A stretch of 7,467 nucleotides of DNA. Origin: Alphaproteobacteria bacterium. Lineage in GTDB: Bacteria; Pseudomonadota; Alphaproteobacteria; ATCC43930; CGMCC-115725. Of this stretch, positions 1 through 5,739 are shown in pieces. The translations under genes were made by a program, and so were the position numbers. How positions within the stretch are numbered: position 1 is the first letter of the stretch; each line of letters opens with the position of its first letter. Location: the NCBI GenBank assembly GCA_005888425.1, contig VAZF01000109.1, positions 1 through 7,467 of the forward strand, written 5' to 3'. A model generated the notes under the pieces. That model ran no database searches. It was not told where the DNA came from and saw only the letters and a list, made by a program, of their open reading frames with translations.

Positions 1-770
1 CCGATGACTTCGCCGGTGCGCCCCGCGGTCATGATCGAGAATTCCAGCGCACGGGCCGCGACACCCTCTTGCTGCCGCAGTTCGGCCATAAACGAACCGA
101 TTTCGCCATAGGGCAGCGCCGCATGGTGCCGCACCCGGCGCACCTTCGATCGCTTGGGCAACAGGTTTTCCAGATGGCCTCGCCAGCGCGCCGGGTTGTC
201 GCCTTTCCGATATCCGCGCGCTGTCGCCCAATCGAGAATGCTTTCGATCCGGCCGCGCACCCGGCCCGCGGTTTCCGGCTTGGTTGTCCAAATTGGTTCG
301 ATCGCCTTCAATACCAAGCCGACATCGACGGCTTGTACCGGCAGTGCACCAAAAAATGGGTAGACGTAGGTGGTGAGGGTCGCGGTCCACTGCGCAGCGT
401 GCTTTGCATTCCGCCAGCCCGCCTTGTGCGCGGCGATGTAGCGCTCGGCGCAAGCCCTAAAGGTCATCGCCTTCGCAGCATCGAGCCTCGCGTTCATGCG
501 CTCGCTGCGGCGAGCCTCGATCGGGTCTTTCCCGTCGAGCCGCAGCTTCCGGCAGTCCTGCGCCCGCTGGCGCGCATCGGCTAGCCCGATGGTGTGAAGA
601 GGGCCCAACCCCATTTCCCGCAGCCTGCCGGCTTCCTTGAAGCGGAAGACCCAGCTTTTCGAGCCGCTGGCGCTCACCTGGAGGAAAAGCCCGCCGCCAT
701 CGCCGTAATAGCCGCGTCGCTTGGCATGTGAGACGGCCAACGCTGTCAATTTGCCAATCGTCCGCGCCAT
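1..770 (-). CDS. Tyrosine recombinase (P4-type integrase), C-terminus cut by window edge
   Basis: Site-specific recombinase expected to catalyse integration and excision of the adjacent genomic island or prophage. The minus-strand frame is open from ATG 770-768 to the left edge (256 codons, no stop). Residues 1-75 fit the DUF4102 arm-type DNA-binding domain (MARTIGKLTALAVSHAKRRG, then YYGDGGGLFLQV and SWVFRF). Residues about 103-205 fit the SAM-like core-binding domain. The catalytic domain begins near 215, and TAGRTGEVI at 248-256 is the box I motif, with Arg251 as the likely first catalytic arginine. The remaining catalytic residues, including the nucleophilic Tyr, lie outside the window. 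The start is supported by AGAGGG at 777-782, six bases upstream. The gene begins 140 bp beyond the 3' end of tRNA-Ser, the typical position for an island integrase. Whether the gene is intact cannot be seen here. Confidence 0.93.
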   Translation of the reverse strand, partial: MARTIGKLTALAVSHAKRRGYYGDGGGLFLQVSASGSKSWVFRFKEAGRLREMGLGPLHTIGLADARQRAQDCRKLRLDGKDPIEARRSERMNARLDAAKAMTFRACAERYIAAHKAGWRNAKHAAQWTATLTTYVYPFFGALPVQAVDVGLVLKAIEPIWTTKPETAGRVRGRIESILDWATARGYRKGDNPARWRGHLENLLPKRSKVRRVRHHAALPYGEIGSFMAELRQQEGVAARALEFSIMTAGRTGEVI

Positions 771-818
771 GGCTCGCCCTCTACCCTACCCAACCTTTGG
801 CCCATCCGTATAGGCCGG

Positions 819-847
819 ATAGTAGCGAACGATGGCGGACGCTACAA
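819..847 (-). promoter_or_regulatory. Possible promoter of the integrase gene
   Basis: On the minus strand, TTGTAG (842-847) and TACTAT (819-824) are separated by 17 bp and would give a leader of about 40 bases before the integrase ATG at 770. The match to sigma-70 consensus is moderate (3/6 and 4/6). A small inverted repeat (ATCCG 804-808, CGGAT 816-820) lies just downstream and could be a site for integrase or excisionase autoregulation, but that is inference. Confidence 0.3.
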
Positions 848-910
848 GTCAGTGATCGGTTGATTTGCCCCAGTTTTGAGGATGGGTACGGACAGACGCG
901 GATGAGTGGA

Positions 911-945
911 TGGCGGAGGGAGCGGGATTCGAACCCGCGATACGG
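911..945 (-). other. Probable island attachment site in the tRNA-Ser 3' end
   Basis: Integrases of this family usually recombine within the T arm and 3' end of a tRNA gene, and the element restores that end when it integrates. The integrase directly beyond this end makes the segment the best candidate for one att junction. No second copy of the tRNA 3' end is visible in the window, so the core cannot be delimited; the other copy should lie to the left. The boundaries given are approximate. Confidence 0.35.
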
Positions 946-1000
946 TTGCCCGTATACACGCTCTCCAGGCGTGCGCCTTCAACCACTCGGCCACCCCTCC
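911..1000 (-). tRNA. tRNA-Ser (anticodon GGA)
   Basis: A 90-base class II tRNA on the minus strand, with encoded CCA at 911-913. The acceptor stem pairs GGAGGGG with TCCCTCC (terminal G-U) and is followed by the G discriminator typical of tRNA-Ser. The T arm at 922-938 carries GGTTCGAATCC. The long variable arm at 941-954 is a five-base-pair hairpin with a TTGC loop on the plus strand. The anticodon loop at 962-968 reads CTGGAGA, giving anticodon GGA for UCC/UCU. The D arm contains GCCGAGTGG and TTGAAGGC. All arms are intact, so the gene should be functional despite being a probable integration site. Confidence 0.97.
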
Positions 1001-1026
1001 ATGCCCGTTTTTTCGGGGCGCGGCGG

Positions 1027-1055
1027 AGGGTAGCGAACGGCCTCCAGACGCGCAA
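1027..1055 (-). promoter_or_regulatory. Possible promoter of tRNA-Ser
   Basis: On the minus strand, TTGCGC (1050-1055) and TACCCT (1027-1032) are 17 bp apart, about 27 bases upstream of the mature tRNA 5' end. The -10 match is weak (3/6), so the call rests mainly on spacing and position. The spacer end and -10 start share the ten bases CGTTCGCTAC with the candidate integrase promoter. Confidence 0.25.
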
Positions 1056-1107
1056 TGCGGCGCCGCCCGGATGGACGAGCTGTCGCTCATAAACGAGAGG
1101 CCGGTCG

Positions 1108-1127
1108 GGCCGCCCGGGCGAGCGGCC
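1108..1127 (-). terminator. Possible hairpin at the end of the lipoprotein operon
   Basis: A perfect six-base-pair stem, GGCCGC with GCGGCC, and an eight-base loop form immediately after, and touching, the stop codon of the duplicated-domain lipoprotein (TAG 1129-1127). Downstream on the minus strand there is only a short TTT, about 17 bases beyond, so this is a weak intrinsic-terminator candidate. It could also be an mRNA-end stabilising hairpin. Confidence 0.25.
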
Positions 1128-2116
1128 TATGATTTTCGCTCGGGGCCGGCGCGCGCGATGACCTGCATCAGCCCGTCGGCGCCGGCGATAGCAACGCTGT
1201 AGGCGACATCGCCCCAGGGGCCGTCGAGCATGCCCTTGGGCACATCGTTCTCCTGCCCGACCGTGCCGACCTCAACCCCGTCGGCGCGGCGCACATGCCA
1301 GACAATCTTGACATGCTGCTTGTCGGGCTTGACCGTCGCGACCGTTACCTGGCCATCGAGGATCACGTCGGCCTTCGCGTTGGCATTATCGATGACTGTC
1401 AAATCCTGCCGCTTCAACACGGTCGCGATCGCATTGGCCAGGGATTTCGCGCCGTCACCCGGGGCGCCGCTGAGCGGGCGGATCGCGATCCGCGTGCGGC
1501 CCGCCTCGTTGGTTTTTGCAGCCGCGGCTTCGGCCCGGGGCGCCGCGGCTTCCGCTTTGCCCCCGGGCGCTTCAGCCAGTCCCGCGACGGCTTCGGCGCC
1601 CGGCGGCGGCTCGTCCGCGAGCAACGGCGCGATCTCGGCGGCGCTCGCCTCGGCAAGGCGGGCGATCACCGCGTCGGCGCCCGTTTCCCAGGTCTTGACC
1701 GGCGCTTCGAGGCGGGTCGTGCGTTCCCCGACCAGGCGGCCGGAGGCGTCCTGCAGCTGCCAATGCGCGGCGACCGTTTCCTGGCCCGAGCGCGGACGCT
1801 GCGCCTCGAGCCGGCCATACAGCAGATAGCTCGTCAGGTTTGTCGTCCGGTCACTGGCCGGGATGTCGTGCTTGACCAGCGCACTCGCCACCGCCGCGCC
1901 GAGCTTGCTCGCGGCGGCGGGCGGCCCACCCTCGATCGGCGCGATCGATATACCGGCGCTGTCGCGCACCCGCAGCAGTGACGCGGGCGGGCGATCGTCG
2001 GCAAATGGATGCGGCAATGGCTGACAGGCGCTGACAGTCATCACAACCGCCAGCACCGGAACCGCCAGCGCCGAAGGCGCCCGTAATGGGCGGCGGCTGC
2101 GGTGTGGCACTCTCAT
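1127..2116 (-). CDS. Lipoprotein with two tandem similar domains, function unknown
   Basis: I do not recognise a named family. From ATG 2116 the protein has 329 residues. A basic, hydrophobic signal sequence ends in VSAC with the lipidated Cys at 31, so it should be a lipoprotein exported across the inner membrane. Residues about 56-166 and 209-321 look like two copies of one domain. Both start with an I-x-I-x-P strand, continue with a helix ending AL(V)K-x-DI or VLKRQDL, then Y/V-x-L-x-G and H-x-x-x-WxxxxADG-x-x-VG-like segments, and end in a helix. They are joined by an Ala/Glu/Pro-rich linker (about 168-207). The ATG overlaps the stop of the upstream micropeptide by ATGA, pointing to coupled translation. 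A longer in-frame start at 2251 exists, but it would run into pgeF and hide the signal peptide. The protein is the last gene of the lgt cluster, and Lgt would be needed to mature it. Confidence 0.85.
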   Translation of the reverse strand: MRVPHRSRRPLRAPSALAVPVLAVVMTVSACQPLPHPFADDRPPASLLRVRDSAGISIAPIEGGPPAAASKLGAAVASALVKHDIPASDRTTNLTSYLLYGRLEAQRPRSGQETVAAHWQLQDASGRLVGERTTRLEAPVKTWETGADAVIARLAEASAAEIAPLLADEPPPGAEAVAGLAEAPGGKAEAAAPRAEAAAAKTNEAGRTRIAIRPLSGAPGDGAKSLANAIATVLKRQDLTVIDNANAKADVILDGQVTVATVKPDKQHVKIVWHVRRADGVEVGTVGQENDVPKGMLDGPWGDVAYSVAIAGADGLMQVIARAGPERKS

Positions 2117-2184
2117 AACATCAGCGCGCAGGTGGCCAGGAGACCGAACAAGCAGAACGCGCCGAACAGCACGAGATAGGGCAC
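2113..2184 (-). CDS. Possible 23-residue membrane micropeptide
   Basis: The frame opens with GTG at 2184-2182, six bases after the pgeF stop (TAG 2193-2191), and ends with TGA 2115-2113. The product would be almost wholly hydrophobic (PYLVLFGAFCLFGLL, then ATCALML), enough for a single transmembrane helix, with two cysteines. Its stop overlaps the ATG of the downstream lipoprotein (ATGA). The placement fills the gap between two genes exactly and preserves a chain of coupled frames. No clear Shine-Dalgarno sequence precedes the GTG, so expression would depend on termination-reinitiation after pgeF. It could instead be a chance hydrophobic frame whose only role is to carry ribosomes to the next start. 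No function can be assigned. Confidence 0.4.
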   Translation of the reverse strand: MPYLVLFGAFCLFGLLATCALML

Positions 2185-2190
2185 GGCGCT

Positions 2191-2973
2191 CTAGCCGGTC
2201 AGTGCGATGGCAGCGAGACCACGCCCATAATCCCGCTCGCCCCGCAGGCAAGCGCGGCGATAGCTGAAGAACAGCTCCTCTTCGGCCGCCGTGTCATGCG
2301 GCCCGCGCTCGACCGCCGCGAGCCCGAGCCGCTGCAAGCGCAGCGCGATATAACCCGGCAGATCGAACAGGAAATGGCCGGGGCGCGACGCGGGGACGAA
2401 ATAGCGAGCGCTCGCGGGATCGGTGGCGATAAAATTCGCGGAAAATTCCGCGCCGACTTCGTAAGAGGGCTGGGCGATACAGGGCCCAATGCCGGCACGG
2501 ATCCGTTCGGCGCGGGCGCCGAGCCCCAGCATCGCCTTGACTGCCGCCTCCATGACGCCGGCAAGCGTGCCGCGCCAACCGCCATGCGCCGCGGCGATGA
2601 CGCCGGCTTCGGCATCGGCGAACAAGACCGGCGCACAATCCGCGGCGAGCACCCCGAGGGCAATCCCGGGGATATTGGTCACGGTGCCATCAGCATGCGG
2701 GTTGTCTTCGCGTCGCCATGGCCGCTCGACGATCACGATCTCGGTGCCATGAACCTGGTGGCACGTCACGAGCTGCTCGGGAGCGAGACCGAGTTCGGAG
2801 GCCGCGATCGCCCGGTTGCGGGTGACGGCTTCAAGATCGTCCCCCGAGCCGAGACCGCAATTGAGCGAGGCGAATAGGCCGCGGCTCACTCCGCCCTGGC
2901 GCGTGAAGAAGGCATGGCGGATCGCCGAACCGCCGTCGAGCGCGCCGAGTGTGATTTTCGATTGCACCGTCAC
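2191..2973 (-). CDS. pgeF: PgeF/YfiH family protein (multicopper polyphenol oxidase / purine nucleoside phosphorylase)
   Basis: A 260-residue member of the Cu-oxidase_4 (DUF152) family. Family members have laccase and purine nucleoside phosphorylase/adenosine deaminase activities; E. coli YfiH has also been linked to peptidoglycan editing. The three metal-ligand motifs are present: CHQVHG with His75, ADCAPVLF with Cys113, and AAHGGWRG with His130. IGPCIAQPSYEVG (162-174) and LFFSYRRA (234-241) are also typical. Length is normal. The chosen start is GTG 2973-2971, which overlaps the midA stop as GTGA; a second GTG at 2967 would shorten the protein by two residues. The frame is open far upstream, but that extension lies wholly inside midA and lacks family similarity. 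The protein is probably cytosolic, as no signal peptide is visible. The order lgt-midA-pgeF is common in alphaproteobacteria. Confidence 0.94.
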   Translation of the reverse strand: MTVQSKITLGALDGGSAIRHAFFTRQGGVSRGLFASLNCGLGSGDDLEAVTRNRAIAASELGLAPEQLVTCHQVHGTEIVIVERPWRREDNPHADGTVTNIPGIALGVLAADCAPVLFADAEAGVIAAAHGGWRGTLAGVMEAAVKAMLGLGARAERIRAGIGPCIAQPSYEVGAEFSANFIATDPASARYFVPASRPGHFLFDLPGYIALRLQRLGLAAVERGPHDTAAEEELFFSYRRACLRGERDYGRGLAAIALTG

Positions 2974-4079
2974 GTGCTGCCTGGAACCGCTGCCTTTGCA
3001 AAGCCGGCCGGCGCCGGCAAGCCGGGCGATGTCAATGCGATCGCCTTGAACAACGTGCCCATTTCGCCGGGCTCGATCAAGCGCCGGCCCCCGCTCTCCA
3101 GGGAGGCGCGCTGTTCCGCGCTGGCGCGAACCGAGAGCGTTCGCAGGCGCGCTTCGGCACCGAGCGCGGCGAGGAATCGGCCCTGGGGCACGGGACCCCA
3201 AACCCCGGCGCCGGCGGCCTGGCCCGCCTCGGCCAGTGCCGCGAAATCGACATGCGCACTGAGATCGGCTTCGCCCGGATCTTCGAGCGGGTTCACGGGC
3301 CGGTGCCGGCGCAGCGCAGACAAGGTCGGCCCGGGTTGGCTCGGAAAGTACCCGTAATCGATGAACAGCGCGGCGCCGGCAGAATCGGTGAGGCGCTCCG
3401 CGACGGAGGCGGCCAAGGCGGTCGCGGCGGGGCAAATTTCGACGACCCTGCCTTCCGGCTCTTCTCGCAATACCGGCGGCACCAGCAGGGTTAGGGCCGG
3501 GTTCTCCGGTCCCCGCACAAAGATCAGCTCCCCGTCGCCATTGATCGCGACCAGCCGCTCCGCCCATTCCCAGCGGCCGCGCACCAGTTGGCGTATCGGC
3601 AGTGCGTCGAGGAACTCGTTGCCGATGAGCAGCAGCGGACCGGGCGGGAGCTGCGCGACGTCATCGGCAAACAGCGGCTCGGCCGCGGCAAGCCGGCGCT
3701 GTTGTTCGGCGCGCAACACCGGGCTGGCTTCGACCAAATAGAGCCGCAGCGCGCGCTGAAACGCCGGCACGTTCGCGGTGGCGCGCAGCAGATCGGCCAT
3801 CAGCGTGCCGCGTCCGGGACCGAGCTCCGCCAGGATGACCGATCCCGGCGCGCCCATCTGCTGCCACAGATCGGCGCACCAAACTCCGATCAGTTCACCA
3901 AAGATCTGGCTGATCTCGGGGGCGGTAATGAAATCGCCGGCGCGGCCGAACGGATCCCGCCGCGCGTAGTAACCCGCATGCGGATCGTGCAATGCCATCG
4001 CCATAAAGGCGGCGACAGAAATCGGCCCGTGACTGCGGATGTGCTGCGCGATGCGGGCGGCGAGACCGGATGCGCTCAC
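2970..4079 (-). CDS. SAM-dependent methyltransferase, MidA/NDUFAF7 family
   Basis: A 369-residue class I methyltransferase of the DUF185 family. The eukaryotic member NDUFAF7/MidA methylates an arginine of a respiratory complex I subunit; the bacterial substrate is less certain. Family motifs are in order: GPISVAAFMAMALHDPHAGYYARRDPFGRAGDFITAPEISQIFGE-type N-terminus (about 19-63), the SAM-binding loop ELGPGRGTLMADLL (about 86-99), GNEFLDALPIRQ (about 154-165), and FIDYGYF (about 239-245) followed by the histidine-containing region near LSAHVDF. The start is GTG 4079; an in-frame TAA lies three codons upstream, so translation cannot begin earlier. It lies 22 bases after the lgt stop and overlaps pgeF by four bases. 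No clear Shine-Dalgarno sequence precedes the GTG, so coupling to lgt translation is plausible. The C-terminal tail is short and Pro/Ala-rich, which is unremarkable. Confidence 0.93.
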   Translation of the reverse strand: MSASGLAARIAQHIRSHGPISVAAFMAMALHDPHAGYYARRDPFGRAGDFITAPEISQIFGELIGVWCADLWQQMGAPGSVILAELGPGRGTLMADLLRATANVPAFQRALRLYLVEASPVLRAEQQRRLAAAEPLFADDVAQLPPGPLLLIGNEFLDALPIRQLVRGRWEWAERLVAINGDGELIFVRGPENPALTLLVPPVLREEPEGRVVEICPAATALAASVAERLTDSAGAALFIDYGYFPSQPGPTLSALRRHRPVNPLEDPGEADLSAHVDFAALAEAGQAAGAGVWGPVPQGRFLAALGAEARLRTLSVRASAEQRASLESGGRRLIEPGEMGTLFKAIALTSPGLPAPAGFAKAAVPGST

Positions 4080-4101
4080 GGGCGCTTAGCCGCGGGCTGG
4101 A

Positions 4102-4935
4102 TCAACGAGCTGGGGCCCGGCGCTGCGGCGCGGCCGTCGATGCAGGCTGGCGCCGGGCCCACCAGATCAGGATAAAGCCGGCGATCAGCACCGGGATCGA
4201 CAACAGCTGCCCCATCGTGGTTCCGAACACCAGGAAGCCGAGCTGCGCATCGGGCTGGCGGAACAACTCGCCCGACATCCGCGCGACGGCGTAGCCGATC
4301 AGAAACAGGCCGGTGACAATGCCGGGCCGCCGCCGCGCGCCGCGATGCTCGGCAAGCAGCAACAGCAGAAACAACAGGAGCCCTTCGCACACCGCCTCAT
4401 AGAGCTGGCTCGGATGACGCGGCACCGGCCCGCCATTCGGGAACACCATCGCCCAGGGGATGTCGGTTTCGCGCCCAAACAGCTCGCCATTGATAAAATT
4501 CGCGATGCGGCCGAAGAAGAGGCCGATCGGGATCGCCTCGGCGATGACGTCGGAGAATGCCAGGACCGGCAGCCGGCGGGCTCGCGTGAACAGCAGGATC
4601 GCGAGCGTCACTCCCAGCGCGCCGCCGTGAAACGACATCCCGCCATGCCACAGGTAAAGCGCTTCGATGGGGTGCTGCAGGTAATAACCGGGCTGGTAAA
4701 ACAGCACATAGCCGATCCTGCCGCCAAGCACGACACCGAGCGTCGCCCAAACCAGGAAGTCATCGATATCGCGGCGCTCCACGAGACGCGGCGGCCGGTC
4801 CGCCAGGACCAGGCAATAGCGCCAGCCAAGCAAGAGCCCGACGATGTAGGCCAGGGCATACCACCGGACAACAAACGGGCCGATGGCGACTGCGACCGGA
4901 TCGATGGCTGGGAACGGGATTGCGAAGAGCGGCAT
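4102..4935 (-). CDS. lgt: Prolipoprotein diacylglyceryl transferase
   Basis: Inner-membrane enzyme that transfers diacylglycerol from phosphatidylglycerol to the lipobox cysteine of prolipoproteins, the first step of lipoprotein maturation. At 277 residues it is a normal length, with several transmembrane segments. The Lgt signature GRIANFINGELFG spans 142-154. Residues matching those known to be important in E. coli Lgt fall at the same numbers: Tyr26 (RWYALAY), His103 (GGMSFHGG), Arg143 and Asn146. HPSQLYEA (174-181) and GELFRQPDAQLGF (222-234) are also conserved. The start ATG 4935 gives the usual periplasmic N-terminus (IDPVAVAIGPFVVRWY); the Shine-Dalgarno region is weak. The gene lies between two predicted lipoproteins that would both be substrates, and leads the lgt-midA-pgeF block. 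Confidence 0.98.
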   Translation of the reverse strand: MPLFAIPFPAIDPVAVAIGPFVVRWYALAYIVGLLLGWRYCLVLADRPPRLVERRDIDDFLVWATLGVVLGGRIGYVLFYQPGYYLQHPIEALYLWHGGMSFHGGALGVTLAILLFTRARRLPVLAFSDVIAEAIPIGLFFGRIANFINGELFGRETDIPWAMVFPNGGPVPRHPSQLYEAVCEGLLLFLLLLLAEHRGARRRPGIVTGLFLIGYAVARMSGELFRQPDAQLGFLVFGTTMGQLLSIPVLIAGFILIWWARRQPASTAAPQRRAPAR

Positions 4936-4992
4936 CGGTGCTACTGATGTGAGGGCGGAACGTATTGATGGCCGCCGATCTCGAGCCGCCGC

Positions 4993-5021
4993 GTTGTAGG
5001 CAGCAGACCGGGCCGCGCCAA
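4993..5021 (-). promoter_or_regulatory. Possible promoter upstream of lgt
   Basis: The 116-base gap between the glycine-zipper lipoprotein and lgt contains, on the minus strand, TTGGCG (5016-5021) and TACAAC (4993-4998) with a 17 bp spacer (4/6 matches in each box). It would allow lgt and downstream genes to be transcribed independently of the lipoprotein, with a leader of about 50 bases. No strong terminator is seen between the two genes, so read-through is equally possible. Confidence 0.3.
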
Positions 5022-5051
5022 GCGCCGGCTAGACCGAATAAGGTCGCAGCC

Positions 5052-5483
5052 TCACTCGGGTGGCGGTGGCGGCGTCCAAGAGCCAAGCGGCGGCGCATGG
5101 TAGCCCGGCGGCCAGCGATCGTAATATTGCGGAATGACAGCGCTCGCCGGCACCGCGATCGGCTTGTAATCGGGCAAAGGGTGGGTTGTGGCGACGCCGA
5201 TCGCGGCCCCGAGCGGCGCTCCGATTTCCGTGCCGACCAGGGCGCCGAGCCCCGGATTGATCCCGATCGTAGCGCCGAGGCCGGCCCCGAGGGCGGCGCC
5301 GACGGCAGCACCTTCAACGGCCCGCTCGGCCGCCTCCTGCGCGTCGATCCGGGGGAACTGGTAGGGAAAGTCCCCATTCGGGCTGGCGCTGTAGAAGAAG
5401 GGGAGTTCGGTTGGGGCGACACAGCCGGGTAGCCCGATTCCGAGCGCGACCGCCGCCGCCAGACCGGTCACATAAAGCCGCAT
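5052..5483 (-). CDS. Small glycine-zipper lipoprotein
   Basis: A 143-residue predicted lipoprotein. The signal sequence (MRLYVTGLAAAVALGIGLPGC) ends in LPGC with Cys21 as the lipidation site. Residues 57-97 form a glycine-zipper stretch rich in GxxxG and Ala (from EGAAVGAALGAGLGATIG), a motif found in SlyB/YMGG-type envelope lipoproteins that can pack against membranes. The C-terminal 40 residues are Pro/Tyr/Trp-rich and end PPPPPE. I chose ATG 5483 because a G-rich Shine-Dalgarno-like run (GGGGG, 5490-5494) lies six bases upstream, and because a second ATG at 5513 falls inside the predicted -10 box and could not be translated from that promoter. The exact function is unknown; an envelope structural or stress role is inferred from the family only. 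Confidence 0.85.
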   Translation of the reverse strand: MRLYVTGLAAAVALGIGLPGCVAPTELPFFYSASPNGDFPYQFPRIDAQEAAERAVEGAAVGAALGAGLGATIGINPGLGALVGTEIGAPLGAAIGVATTHPLPDYKPIAVPASAVIPQYYDRWPPGYHAPPLGSWTPPPPPE

Positions 5484-5508
5484 TCGAGACCCCCGTCCCA
5501 CTCGCGTG

Positions 5509-5538
5509 ATCATATCAGCAGGGCGGCATTTGCGTCAT
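5509..5538 (-). promoter_or_regulatory. Promoter of the glycine-zipper lipoprotein
   Basis: On the minus strand, ATGACG (5533-5538, 4/6 with TGAC in register) and TATGAT (5509-5514, 5/6) are separated by 18 bp. Initiation would occur near 5500, leaving a leader of about 18 bases that includes the G-rich ribosome-binding site. This is the best sigma-70-like promoter in the window and fixes the start of the lipoprotein at 5483. Confidence 0.5.
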
Positions 5539-5739
5539 CTTGCGATTGCAGCCGCTTCGATCAGCTTAACTCTGTTCTCAACGAATGCGGCGAAGCCGGG
5601 CTGAGGCTCCGCGTCCCGGGAGGATTCAGGAACCGCGGAATATGCGGGCTCTCTTAAGGTGGGCTCTTTTAGCCGAATCGGTGGGTCGAGGCGGCGCTGT
5701 CTGCTTGTACTATCGCTCGCGCAAAACGGGAGAGAACCG
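5539..5739. other. Divergent intergenic region, no gene seen
   Basis: This stretch separates the minus-strand lipoprotein promoter from the plus-strand beta-helix gene. I see no convincing coding frame, no RNA gene and no clear operator. A TACTAT box at 5708-5713 could be a -10 for the beta-helix gene, but no matching -35 sits at the right distance. A plus-strand in-frame extension from 5659 exists but lacks a signal peptide and a ribosome-binding site. Confidence 0.4.
5728..5734 (+). promoter_or_regulatory. Ribosome binding site of the beta-helix gene
   Basis: GGGAGAG lies five bases before ATG 5740. It selects this start over the upstream in-frame ATG at 5659 and places the signal peptide correctly. 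Confidence 0.7.

Noticed and set aside
69..584. Plus-strand open frame of 171 codons
   Set aside because: It lies antisense to the integrase, whose minus-strand frame has clear family motifs; the plus frame shows none.
906..1202. Plus-strand frame across the tRNA (GSGIRTRDTVARIHALQ and similar)
   Set aside because: It is a translation of the antisense of tRNA-Ser. Such peptides are well-known annotation artefacts.
2117..2251. Longer start for the duplicated-domain lipoprotein
   Set aside because: It would overlap pgeF and place 45 Arg-rich residues before the signal peptide; ATG 2116 gives a proper lipoprotein signal.
2974..3567. N-terminal extension of the pgeF frame to a start at 3567
   Set aside because: The extra 198 codons lie inside midA in another frame, are Arg/Gly-rich noise, and have no similarity to PgeF N-termini.
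4345..4947. Plus-strand 200-codon frame
   Set aside because: It is antisense to lgt, a certain gene, and is made of charged low-information sequence.
5514..5739. EcfG-type (GGAAC-N16/17-CGTT) general stress promoter
   Set aside because: GGAAC occurs near 5628, but no CGTT lies at the required spacing.
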